A stretch of 40,650 nt of DNA from Myxococcales bacterium (GTDB lineage: Bacteria > Myxococcota_A > Polyangia > Polyangiales > Polyangiaceae): assembly GCA_030590865.1 (NCBI GenBank), contig JAUVCD010000002.1, forward strand, positions 1 to 40,650. Direction: 5' to 3'. How positions within the stretch are numbered: position 1 is the stretch's first letter; each line of letters starts with the position of its first letter. The translations under genes were made by a program, and so were the position numbers. The notes under the pieces are model-generated. The model ran no database searches and was not told the origin of the DNA. It saw nothing but the letters and a program-made list of their open reading frames with translations. Below are positions 16,641 through 23,036 of this stretch, piece after piece.

Positions 16641-17516
16641 ATGGATTACGTCGGTCGCATCTACCGTCCGCCAAGCGAAGCCTACAGCCTGCTGTTGCAG
16701 GTGACCGAGGGCTGCAGTCACAACCGCTGCATCTATTGCGGCATGTACCGAGACAAGCCGTTTCGCACCAAGTCCTGGCCGATCATCGAGGCTGATCTGG
16801 TCGAGGCGGCAGCGGCTGGCGAAGTCAGTCGGCGGGTGTTTCTCTGCGATGGCGACGCGCTGGTTCTGTCCCAGCGCCGTCTCTTGCAGATCCTCGAGGG
16901 CATTCGGAAGCGCTTGCCCTGGGTCGAGCGAGTGGGTGTCTACGGTGACACCCGCAGTGTCAACCGCAAGACCGTGGCAGAGCTGCGGCAGCTGCGACAG
17001 CTCGGTCTTGAAATCGTCTATCACGGCGTCGAGTCAGGGAATGACGAGGTGCTCCGCTTCGCGGACAAAGGCGGCACGGCCGCAGAATGCGTCGACACCG
17101 CCGATCGGTTGCGTGAGGCGGAGATTACTCACTCGGTCATTGTCTTGCTCGGCGTCGGTGGCGTGGCGCTGAGCAAGAGGCACGCCCAGGGGACCGGGGC
17201 GCTACTCACCAAGATGGATCCACCTTTCGTTGCGGCGCTGACCACGACGGTGATCCCCGAAACACCACTGGGGCAGCTACAAGAGAAGGGCGCCTTTGAG
17301 CTTCCGAGCAAGTTCGGTCTGCTCGAAGAGCTGCACACCATCGTTGCGGAGAGCGAGCTGACTGGCTGCCGCTTCTCGTCCAATCACGCCAGCAATTACC
17401 TGCCTGTACGCGCGGACTTGCCTCAGGATAAGGCCAAGCTGCTGACGGCTATCCGGGCGGTGATCGACGCTGGTGACGAAGGGGTGCTGCGGCCTGAGTG
17501 GATGCGGGGGCTGTAG
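16641..17516 (+). CDS. Radical SAM protein with CX4CX2C cluster motif
   Basis: 291 aa. Near the N-terminus is TEGCSHNRCIYCGMYRDKPF, giving Cys25, Cys30 and Cys33. This is the CX4CX2C spacing of the GCSHNKCxFC subgroup rather than the classic CX3CX2C. A partial TIM barrel follows, with GDALVLSQRRLLQIL and a YHGVESGNDEVLRF strand-loop. The enzyme binds a 4Fe-4S cluster and S-adenosylmethionine and generates a radical, but the substrate is unknown. There is no additional C-terminal Fe-S (SPASM) domain. Members of this subgroup are mostly uncharacterised. It starts four bases after the CPBP gene stop and has no clear Shine-Dalgarno of its own, so translational coupling is likely. Confidence 0.9.
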   Translation: MDYVGRIYRPPSEAYSLLLQVTEGCSHNRCIYCGMYRDKPFRTKSWPIIEADLVEAAAAGEVSRRVFLCDGDALVLSQRRLLQILEGIRKRLPWVERVGVYGDTRSVNRKTVAELRQLRQLGLEIVYHGVESGNDEVLRFADKGGTAAECVDTADRLREAEITHSVIVLLGVGGVALSKRHAQGTGALLTKMDPPFVAALTTTVIPETPLGQLQEKGAFELPSKFGLLEELHTIVAESELTGCRFSSNHASNYLPVRADLPQDKAKLLTAIRAVIDAGDEGVLRPEWMRGL

Positions 17517-17617
17517 TGTGGGCCCCTTCCGCCTGAGTGCAGGCCACGGATTCTCGATTCTCTGCCCGCTTCCGCCTCGCGCACGAACCCCCGCACGACC
17601 CCGCTTCCGACCGAAGC

Positions 17618-17700
17618 CGAGCTCGATTCTCGAGTTCGGTTCTCGAGCTCGATGGCTCGATTCTCGATTCTCGGCTCTCGGCCCTCGGCTCCGCGGGCGA
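17618..17700. repeat. Degenerate TCTCGAT/CTCGG tandem tract
   Basis: Repeated heptamer-like units such as TCTCGAT, TCTCGAG, TCTCGGC and CCTCGGC run head to tail, with the inverted pair GAGCTCGA/TCGAGCTC inside. A shorter copy of TTCTCGATTCTC lies at 17551-17562. Confidence 0.7.
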
Positions 17701-17808
17701 GTGCTGCGCGGTCCTCGACTGCGTCTCGCTCTCGGGCAGCATCGAGCAGCACAAGACAAGCTCCGGCGCATCGGCGCCATGCTCTTCAAGCTGAGCAACT
17801 GACGTCCT

Positions 17809-17839
17809 GCGGGCTGCAGGCCGCGAGCCGGCAGCCCGC
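17809..17839. repeat. 9-bp perfect stem-loop
   Basis: GCGGGCTGC and GCAGCCCGC form a perfect 9-bp stem; the 13-base loop can itself close with GGC/GCC. It lies nearly 300 bp beyond the radical SAM gene stop and has no T-tract, so it is listed as a structure, not as a terminator. Confidence 0.6.
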
Positions 17840-17908
17840 CCGGGGGTCTGATGTGGCCCGTGGGCCTACCGGCTGCACCGCCGGATGAGGCCGCTTCCCT
17901 CACCCTTC

Positions 17909-17946
17909 CGACCCCGATTTCGAGCAACAAATCGGGCTCGGGGTCG
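17909..17946. repeat. Hairpin element A (stem CGACCCCGA/TCGGGGTCG)
   Basis: Perfect 9-bp arms at 17909-17917 and 17938-17946 enclose ATCGGGCTC. They are flanked by CTTCC runs on the left and GGAAG runs on the right that could extend the stem imperfectly. The same core recurs in element B. Confidence 0.75.
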
Positions 17947-18022
17947 TGCTCGGAGCGCGAGCGCGGGGCGGAAGAGGAAGCGACAACCCGAGCGCTTCCC
18001 TCACGCTGCCGGCCTGTCCCTG

Positions 18023-18055
18023 AGGTTGGACCAACAACTTCGCGAAACGCGAAGT
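18023..18055. repeat. 33-bp element with GTTGGACCAAC, copy 1
   Basis: AGGTTGGACCAACAA is followed by a perfect 8-bp hairpin, ACTTCGCG-AAA-CGCGAAGT. GTTGGACCAAC is itself a palindrome with one central base. Copy 2 begins 52 bp further on. Confidence 0.85.
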
Positions 18056-18074
18056 CCCATCATCGACCTCCGGC

Positions 18075-18107
18075 AGGTTGGACCAACAAGTTCGCGTTTC
18101 GCGAAGT
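18075..18107. repeat. 33-bp element with GTTGGACCAAC, copy 2
   Basis: The first 15 bases are identical to copy 1. The hairpin part, AGTTCGCG-TTT-CGCGAAGT, is the reverse complement of copy 1's hairpin with one mismatch, so the loop reads TTT instead of AAA. Confidence 0.85.
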
Positions 18108-18208
18108 TGCGCCCACGACCTAGCGGAGCAGTGGGGTCCGCAACCCGCTGCTGTACCTCGGCACCCCTCTTCAGCATGGAAATGCGACAACTTGATTTGC
18201 TCCCAGCC

Positions 18209-18335
18209 CTTCCCCCACGCGCACGCCCCCCCCGCTCGCCCCCGCTTCCCTACCGCTTCCGACCCCGACCTAGACCAACCGATCGGGCTCGGGACGGGAT
18301 CGGGGTCGCGCTCGGACCCGTGCGCGTGGGGGAAG
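18209..18335. repeat. Hairpin element B with nested 16-bp and 9-bp stems
   Basis: CTTCCCCCACGCGCAC (18209-18224) is the exact reverse complement of 18320-18335. Inside lies CGACCCCGA (18260-18268) with TCGGGGTCG (18300-18308), the core shared with element A, around ATCGGGCTCGGG. Similarity continues outward (TTGATTTGCT against the complement of GCGAAATTGA), so the full palindrome may span about 18190-18355. Confidence 0.8.
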
Positions 18336-18419
18336 CGGAAGCGAAATTGAGCTCGAGGCGCCCTGTTCTTTTTGGGGACCTTGTTGTCCACCTGAGCGTC
18401 CTTGGGGGAGAATGTGGGC

Positions 18420-20288
18420 GTGGGCAGCGACAAGCCCGAATGGGATGCAGAAGGCCTCGAATGGGGCGGTGACGACCTCGAATCTGAGGTCAACGAGCCC
18501 GCGCGCAGCGAGTTCGAGGAGCTGGTGGAGATCGAGCGCGCCACCGCCATGTTGCGGGGGCTCGATCCAGACCAGGCTGAGGACATCGTCGCTGCTCGAT
18601 TTGCGGCCGGTTCGGAGCAGCTCGCCCGGGCGGAGCACACCGATGAGATCCGGACGGAAATCGAGAAGAAGACGCGCCGTCGGCGGCGGCTCATCATCAT
18701 GGCCGTGGCCGGTGTGTTGGTTGTCGGTGCGGCCGCTGTCCCGGTCAGTCGCGCCATCAGGGCCGCGCTCGCTCAGGCCGAAGTGTTCCGTCTTGCCCTG
18801 TCCAAGGCAGGTGCGCCTTTGGCAGACTCTGGGTTCCAGCAGCAGGATGAGTGGCTAGATCTCTCCGAGTCCGGGGCGAGCTTCGATGTGTCTGGGGGCA
18901 CCTGCTCGGCGGTGATTGGCCTGGGTGCGGATGGCACCAAGGCAGGTCCCATCCGGATCGAGCGCCCAAGCGCTGTGATGGAGGGAGCGGAGGGGCAGAT
19001 CTGGTGTTCCTGCAGCGATGAGCGGGTGGTGGTACGGCCCGCACCAGGCACCGAGGGGCGCGTCGCAGCGCGCTGGTGGACTGTGGGAGCTGACGGGGTG
19101 GGCGGCGTTGAGGTGTTGCGAGCCGCTGCCATTGCAGGCTTCTCGGTGAATGTCGATCAGATTGATCTTGCCTGTGCTGACCCCTCTTTTGCGAAGTGGA
19201 CCAGCTCCGAAGGCCGCGGAAGCCCACCGCCGCTGCCGCCCAAGCCAACCGGAGTGACGGCCAAGCTCCTGGCCGCCGGGTTCGAGCCGGTGGGAGGCTT
19301 CCCCACCAGTCGCACCTTCGTCGTGCTCAGGCTTGAGGCCAAGCGGTGCGTGCTGGCCGTGCCCCAAGGGGCGCCTGGCACGCTCTCGCTGCGGGCGGCG
19401 GATGGGACGAGGTTGATTACCGATACTGCGGCTGCGCCAGCCTGGTGTTCCTATGGGAAAGAGGGGCTCTTCTCCTTGTGGCGCAGTGGCGCGGGAGCTG
19501 GAGATGGCGGCGAGAGCGGCGACTACGCCGTCCTCTCCATCCCGGCCGAGCGAGTGGGCGGGATGGCTGGGCTGCGGGAGCTCACCGGCAGTCAAGGGCT
19601 CGAGTCACTGGCCACGGTGCTAGGGGGGGCGGACCTGACCGCCGATGCCCTCGCGGCCCTGGAGGCCAGCACCGTTCCCATCGCGTCGAGTGTCCGTGCG
19701 GTGAACGGCAGCCTGGCCAAGAAGCTAGGTCACCGAGTGGTTGCCTTCTCCCAGCTAGAGGCGGGCGCCTTCGTCGTAGACACCTCCCCCGAGGCTCGGC
19801 TGGCCTGCTCGCCCAAGCAGGACACCCGTGCGACGGTCAATGCCTTCGTCTGCGTCCAGGCCCAGGCTCAGGGGTGGCGCGGTGGTGGCACCGAAGCGGT
19901 GCAGGCGGCCGCTTCAGGCCCGTTGCCCGCCTGGCTGAAGTTGCTTGCCGACGTGCGGGATCCGGAGGTCGTCGACGTGATGGCCCCGTTGCTCCGATTG
20001 GCACGGCACATGGCGGCTCGGGGCAGTGAGCCCACGACGACCGATGGCGTCGAGGAGAGCGTGAGGGGTGCCACCATCAGCGGCCGGCCCCACAAGACCG
20101 AGGTCGTAGCTGTTGGCTTGACCAAGACGCGGCCCTGGGTCCATCCCCTCACCGACGACCAGCCGTGGACGCTCGATGGGCCTGTGCATGCCGTGAAGGT
20201 CACGCCGGGCGGTTACGTCAAGCTCAAGGCCAGGCACTCGCTGGGGTATAACGCCGCGTCACGGCGCGTCGTGGTCTGGCGGCGCTGA
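18420..20288 (+). CDS. Single-pass membrane protein of unknown function (622 aa)
   Basis: GTG at 18420 sits nine bases after GGGGGAG and is preferred to the TTG at 18402, which overlaps that site. Residues 1-80 are acidic and probably cytoplasmic (EFEELVEIERATAML, LDPDQAEDIVAARF). A basic patch (KKTRRRRR) and one hydrophobic helix (LIIMAVAGVLVVGAAAVPV) follow. About 500 residues are then predicted outside, with several cysteines (CSAVIGL, IWCSCSDE, CVLAVP, APAWCSYG) at recurring positions; two similar units, each with a C..P/W-C pattern, may be present. The layout resembles anti-sigma-like or sensor proteins, but I see no zinc-binding HxxxCxxC motif and do not assign that role. The family was not recognised. 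It is convergent with yebC. Confidence 0.82.
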   Translation: MGSDKPEWDAEGLEWGGDDLESEVNEPARSEFEELVEIERATAMLRGLDPDQAEDIVAARFAAGSEQLARAEHTDEIRTEIEKKTRRRRRLIIMAVAGVLVVGAAAVPVSRAIRAALAQAEVFRLALSKAGAPLADSGFQQQDEWLDLSESGASFDVSGGTCSAVIGLGADGTKAGPIRIERPSAVMEGAEGQIWCSCSDERVVVRPAPGTEGRVAARWWTVGADGVGGVEVLRAAAIAGFSVNVDQIDLACADPSFAKWTSSEGRGSPPPLPPKPTGVTAKLLAAGFEPVGGFPTSRTFVVLRLEAKRCVLAVPQGAPGTLSLRAADGTRLITDTAAAPAWCSYGKEGLFSLWRSGAGAGDGGESGDYAVLSIPAERVGGMAGLRELTGSQGLESLATVLGGADLTADALAALEASTVPIASSVRAVNGSLAKKLGHRVVAFSQLEAGAFVVDTSPEARLACSPKQDTRATVNAFVCVQAQAQGWRGGGTEAVQAAASGPLPAWLKLLADVRDPEVVDVMAPLLRLARHMAARGSEPTTTDGVEESVRGATISGRPHKTEVVAVGLTKTRPWVHPLTDDQPWTLDGPVHAVKVTPGGYVKLKARHSLGYNAASRRVVVWRR

Positions 20289-20332
20289 GACTCGGCGCCA
20301 CCTGCAGCGGACTCGCCACACGGGCGCCCAGC

Positions 20333-21085
20333 TCAGTCAGCCAGGATCCGAGCCAGCTCCTCATCCGAGACATCGAAGTCGCCGAAGGCAGCTTGGGTGT
20401 CGTCGTGGTCATCCAGAGTCTCGTAGAGACTGAGGCAGCGTTCGGCTTTTTTGCCCTCCTGGGGCTTCTTGGCCTTGGGGATGTAGCCGACGGTGCTGCT
20501 CTCGACTTCGATGTTGGCTTTCTCGAGGGCCGTAGTCACCGGGTCCAGATCGCTGACGTCGGTGAGGATCTGCCAGCGTTCGTCTTCCTCCGAGTAGTCC
20601 TCGGCGCCGGCGTCCATGGTCAGCTCCATCAGCTTCTCTTCATCCGCGGCAGCCAGTGGAACGACGATGATGCCCTTGCGATCGAAGGCCCAGGCGGCGC
20701 TGCCGCCCGCGCCGATCGCGCCGGTGTGTTTTTCGAATACCTTGCGCAGCTCGGCCACCGTGCGGTTTCGGTTGTCCGTTAGCGTTTGGACCAACCACAA
20801 GGTGCCGCCAGGGCCGGTGCCTTCGTAGAGCACTTCCTCGTAGTTGATGCCCTCGAGCTCACCGGTGCCGCGCTTGACCGCCCGCTCGATGGTCTCGTTG
20901 GGCATCTGACTGCCTTTGGCGGTCGAGATGGCCTTGCGGAGCGGGGCGTTGCCCGTCGGATCGCCGCCGCCCATGCGGGCCGCAACCTGAATTTCTTTTA
21001 TGAGCCTGCTGAAGAGCTTGCCGCGCTTGGCGTCGGTAGCGCCCTTCTTGTGTTTGATGCTTGCCCACTTGGAATGGCCGCTCAT
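20333..21085 (-). CDS. yebC: YebC/PmpR (TACO1) family protein
   Basis: 250 aa, normal family length. It starts with the hallmark MSGHSKWASIKHKKGATDAKRGKLFSR, then MPNETIERAVKRGTGE, YEGTGPGG and NRNRTVAELRKVF, then GSAAWAFDRKG. GGTGGAAG lies just before the ATG. YebC proteins were first described as DNA-binding regulators. More recent work on YebC and mitochondrial TACO1 supports a role on the ribosome, helping translation of proline-rich stretches. The C-terminus has a lysine-rich insert (PKAKKPQEGKKAERC) and an acidic end (DDHDDTQAAFGDFDVSDEE). It lies downstream of the UPF0104-like gene on the same strand, with a 138-bp gap, so it may have its own promoter. Confidence 0.96.
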   Translation of the reverse strand: MSGHSKWASIKHKKGATDAKRGKLFSRLIKEIQVAARMGGGDPTGNAPLRKAISTAKGSQMPNETIERAVKRGTGELEGINYEEVLYEGTGPGGTLWLVQTLTDNRNRTVAELRKVFEKHTGAIGAGGSAAWAFDRKGIIVVPLAAADEEKLMELTMDAGAEDYSEEDERWQILTDVSDLDPVTTALEKANIEVESSTVGYIPKAKKPQEGKKAERCLSLYETLDDHDDTQAAFGDFDVSDEELARILAD

Positions 21086-21223
21086 GATTCTTCCACCTGG
21101 CGATGCGGGGCGCTCGGCCCCAGGTCGCGATGTAGGGTCCTAACCAGGGCGTAGCTTCAGCCGCCATGGGACGCAACCAGGCTGCGCGAAGGGTGGCTCG
21201 GAGGACCGGGGGCCGAGCGGCTC

Positions 21224-22213
21224 TCAGCGCTGCTCATCTTGCAGCTCACCCTGCAACTCTATGGGCGGTGGCGCGATCTGCCAGGCGACGAAGCCGAGCA
21301 ACACTGGCGTGAGGTACAACACGGCGAAGACCACCAAGCCGAAAGCGACTCCCTGCGAGGCGGCAAGCCCGAGGGCGGGAAACAGCAGGGCTAGCACCAG
21401 CTCTCGCACGCCAACGCCAGAGATGGAGATCGGCATGAGCCCCAGCAGGCTGGTCACCGCCAGCATGCTCATCACGTCGACGAAGGACAGGCCCAGTCCG
21501 AGCGATCCGCTCGCCAGCCAACCCTGGGCGTAGTTGCACAGGAAGCTGGCCACGGTCAGCGGTACGGTGACGAGCAGCGCCTTGCCCACCAGGGAGCGCA
21601 GCGCTTCGAGAAAGCGGTCGAGACCGCGCCGCTCTGGATCCCGGGCGATCCGGCCGTAGATGCGCCCCATCAGTCGCTCTGCCAGTCCCGGCAGCAGCAG
21701 AACGAGTGGGGAGAGCGCGATGACGGCCATGCTCGCCCAGGCAATGGCCATCACTTGGCCTGTCAACACCGTGGCGAAGTGGGCCACGCCAAAAGCCACG
21801 AAAGCGAGCAGCCCGTAGACGTCACAGAGCCGATCCATGACCGAGATAGCGAGCCCTTCCGAGTAGGGCATATCCATGTCGTGGCGCAGGTACTGCACCC
21901 GCAGTGCGTCACCGACTCGCCCTGGTGTGAGCATGCCCAGGTAGACCGATGCGAGAAAGGCCTGGTAGGCGCGGGTCAGCGGATAGCGGTGTCCCCGGGC
22001 TCGCAGCAGCATCCGCCAGCGCTCCACCTTCAAGTGGATGACCGGCAGGATGAGCAGGACTGCGGCCAGCAGCGAGCCGAGCCTGGCATTCTTCAAGCTC
22101 TCCCACAGTTGCTCGGGATCGCCGATCTTCAGCACCACGACGGCGAGCAGCAGCGGGCCGAGCAGGCGGATGCTCAGTCGGAGCCACCTGCGGCGAGTCG
22201 CAGGGTGTTTCAC
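21224..22213 (-). CDS. UPF0104/LPG-synthase-like integral membrane protein
   Basis: The real start is the GTG at 22213, which overlaps the TGA of the methyltransferase gene (GTGA). The track ORF (22387) only extends into that gene in another frame. The result is 329 aa with about eight transmembrane helices. The family pattern is visible: VERWRMLLRARG, SVYLGMLTPGRVGDALRVQYLR in the second to third helices, ISVMDRLCDVYGL, and LGLMPISISGVGVRELVLALLF near the end. This domain is shared by the flippase part of MprF and by AglD-like proteins, which move or transfer polyprenyl- or lipid-linked groups. The soluble aminoacyl-transferase part of MprF is absent, so lysine transfer is unlikely. A lipid or polyprenol flippase-type role is the best inference. 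Confidence 0.9.
   Translation of the reverse strand: MKHPATRRRWLRLSIRLLGPLLLAVVVLKIGDPEQLWESLKNARLGSLLAAVLLILPVIHLKVERWRMLLRARGHRYPLTRAYQAFLASVYLGMLTPGRVGDALRVQYLRHDMDMPYSEGLAISVMDRLCDVYGLLAFVAFGVAHFATVLTGQVMAIAWASMAVIALSPLVLLLPGLAERLMGRIYGRIARDPERRGLDRFLEALRSLVGKALLVTVPLTVASFLCNYAQGWLASGSLGLGLSFVDVMSMLAVTSLLGLMPISISGVGVRELVLALLFPALGLAASQGVAFGLVVFAVLYLTPVLLGFVAWQIAPPPIELQGELQDEQR
22210..22213 (-). promoter_or_regulatory. GTGA stop/start overlap (translational coupling)
   Basis: The methyltransferase TGA (22212-22210) shares two bases with the GTG start (22213-22211) of the UPF0104-like gene. Such overlaps usually mean the second start is used by ribosomes finishing the first gene. Confidence 0.85.
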
Positions 22214-22818
22214 TTCGGAGCCAGCAGGGTGAGCAGCCACGGATAGGAGGTGGTCATCTGTCGGATGTCGAAGCGCGACTCGAGCAGCTTGCGGAACGAC
22301 CGCGGCCCCCACTGGTTGACGTGTTCGATGTCGTTTCCCAGGCGGCTGATGTTCTTTCCTCGCAGCAGGTTGCTCAGCCGAAACCACGGTTCGTGGGGCA
22401 CGGTCAGCAGCACGTGAGCCGGCTCGAACTGGAGCACCTCGTCTAGCGCCCGTTCAGGCGTATCGAGGTGCTCGAGGATCTCGGCGCAGATCACCAGATC
22501 GAAGGGGCCGGACAGGAAGCTGAGGTCGTAGGCGCTGCCTTGGTGGGCCTCGACGCGGCTGAATTTCTCCTGGAGCAGTTGCAGGTCGTCAGGGTCCAAG
22601 TCGACGCCGGTGAAGCGAATGTCGGGCATGATTTCAGACAGGTAGCCCGACAGAAACCCCTCACCGACGCCAACCTCGAGGACTGATTTCACCGGCTCGG
22701 CTTGATGAAACAGATGGCGGACTCGGTCGACGAAGCGCCGGATCAATACCCGCTGCAGCGGATTGCGGCTTCGGTACTTGGGCGTGCTGAAACGATCGAA
22801 GTAGCTGTCCGGGACCAC
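22210..22818 (-). CDS. Class I SAM-dependent methyltransferase
   Basis: The start was moved from 23085 to the GTG at 22818, which follows an excellent GGAGGTGA. The upstream part of the track ORF is Ala/Pro/Arg-rich and not part of the domain. It is 202 aa. VKSVLEVGVGEGFLSGYLSE is the glycine-rich SAM-binding motif I, FTGVDLDPDDLQLL is the acidic loop that holds the ribose, FDLVICAEILEHLDTPERAL is motif IV, and VLLTVPHEPWFRL follows. This is the Methyltransf_11/23 type often found among glycan and lipid biosynthesis genes. The acceptor is unknown. The TGA overlaps the GTG of the membrane protein gene, so both are probably made together. Confidence 0.9.
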   Translation of the reverse strand: MVPDSYFDRFSTPKYRSRNPLQRVLIRRFVDRVRHLFHQAEPVKSVLEVGVGEGFLSGYLSEIMPDIRFTGVDLDPDDLQLLQEKFSRVEAHQGSAYDLSFLSGPFDLVICAEILEHLDTPERALDEVLQFEPAHVLLTVPHEPWFRLSNLLRGKNISRLGNDIEHVNQWGPRSFRKLLESRFDIRQMTTSYPWLLTLLAPK

Positions 22819-23036
22819 CGACTCACCTCCGCTCGCGCCAGCCGGCGCAGGGGCGACGGTGACAATAGCATGACCGACGAGTCTGGGAGCCGAGCACGTT
22901 GCGGCGGCCAATTCATGAGGTAAAGCTGGTAATGTGTGCGCTGCCAGGGCTGCCGGGCGTCCCAGTGAGCGTGGGCCCAGCCGCCACGGGCAGCAGCGCA
23001 GCGGCAGAACTCGGGGCGGGATAGCCAGCGAGCGGG

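Larger units (their letters stand above)
17517..18419. other. Non-coding region packed with inverted repeats
   Basis: About 900 bp without a credible gene. ORFs here are low-complexity shadows, for example 17900-18757 minus (Ser/Arg-rich, running across the next gene's start). The DNA holds a TCTCGAT-rich tandem tract, at least two related hairpin elements sharing the stem CGACCCCGA/TCGGGGTCG, a 16-bp perfect inverted repeat, and two copies of a 33-bp element with GTTGGACCAAC. Purine/pyrimidine strand bias is strong (long CTTCC runs and GGAAG runs). A ribosome-binding site for the next gene (GGGGGAG at 18404) closes the region. Confidence 0.8.

Noticed and set aside
17545-18360. CRISPR array
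   Set aside because: Repeats are irregular in length and spacing, with no constant repeat/spacer pattern and no cas genes.
17900-18757. 285-aa minus-strand ORF over the repeat region
   Set aside because: Low-complexity Ser/Arg sequence produced by the inverted repeats and the antisense of the next gene.
21224-22213. Full MprF lysyl-phosphatidylglycerol synthase
   Set aside because: Only the membrane flippase-like part is present; the soluble aminoacyl-transferase domain is missing.
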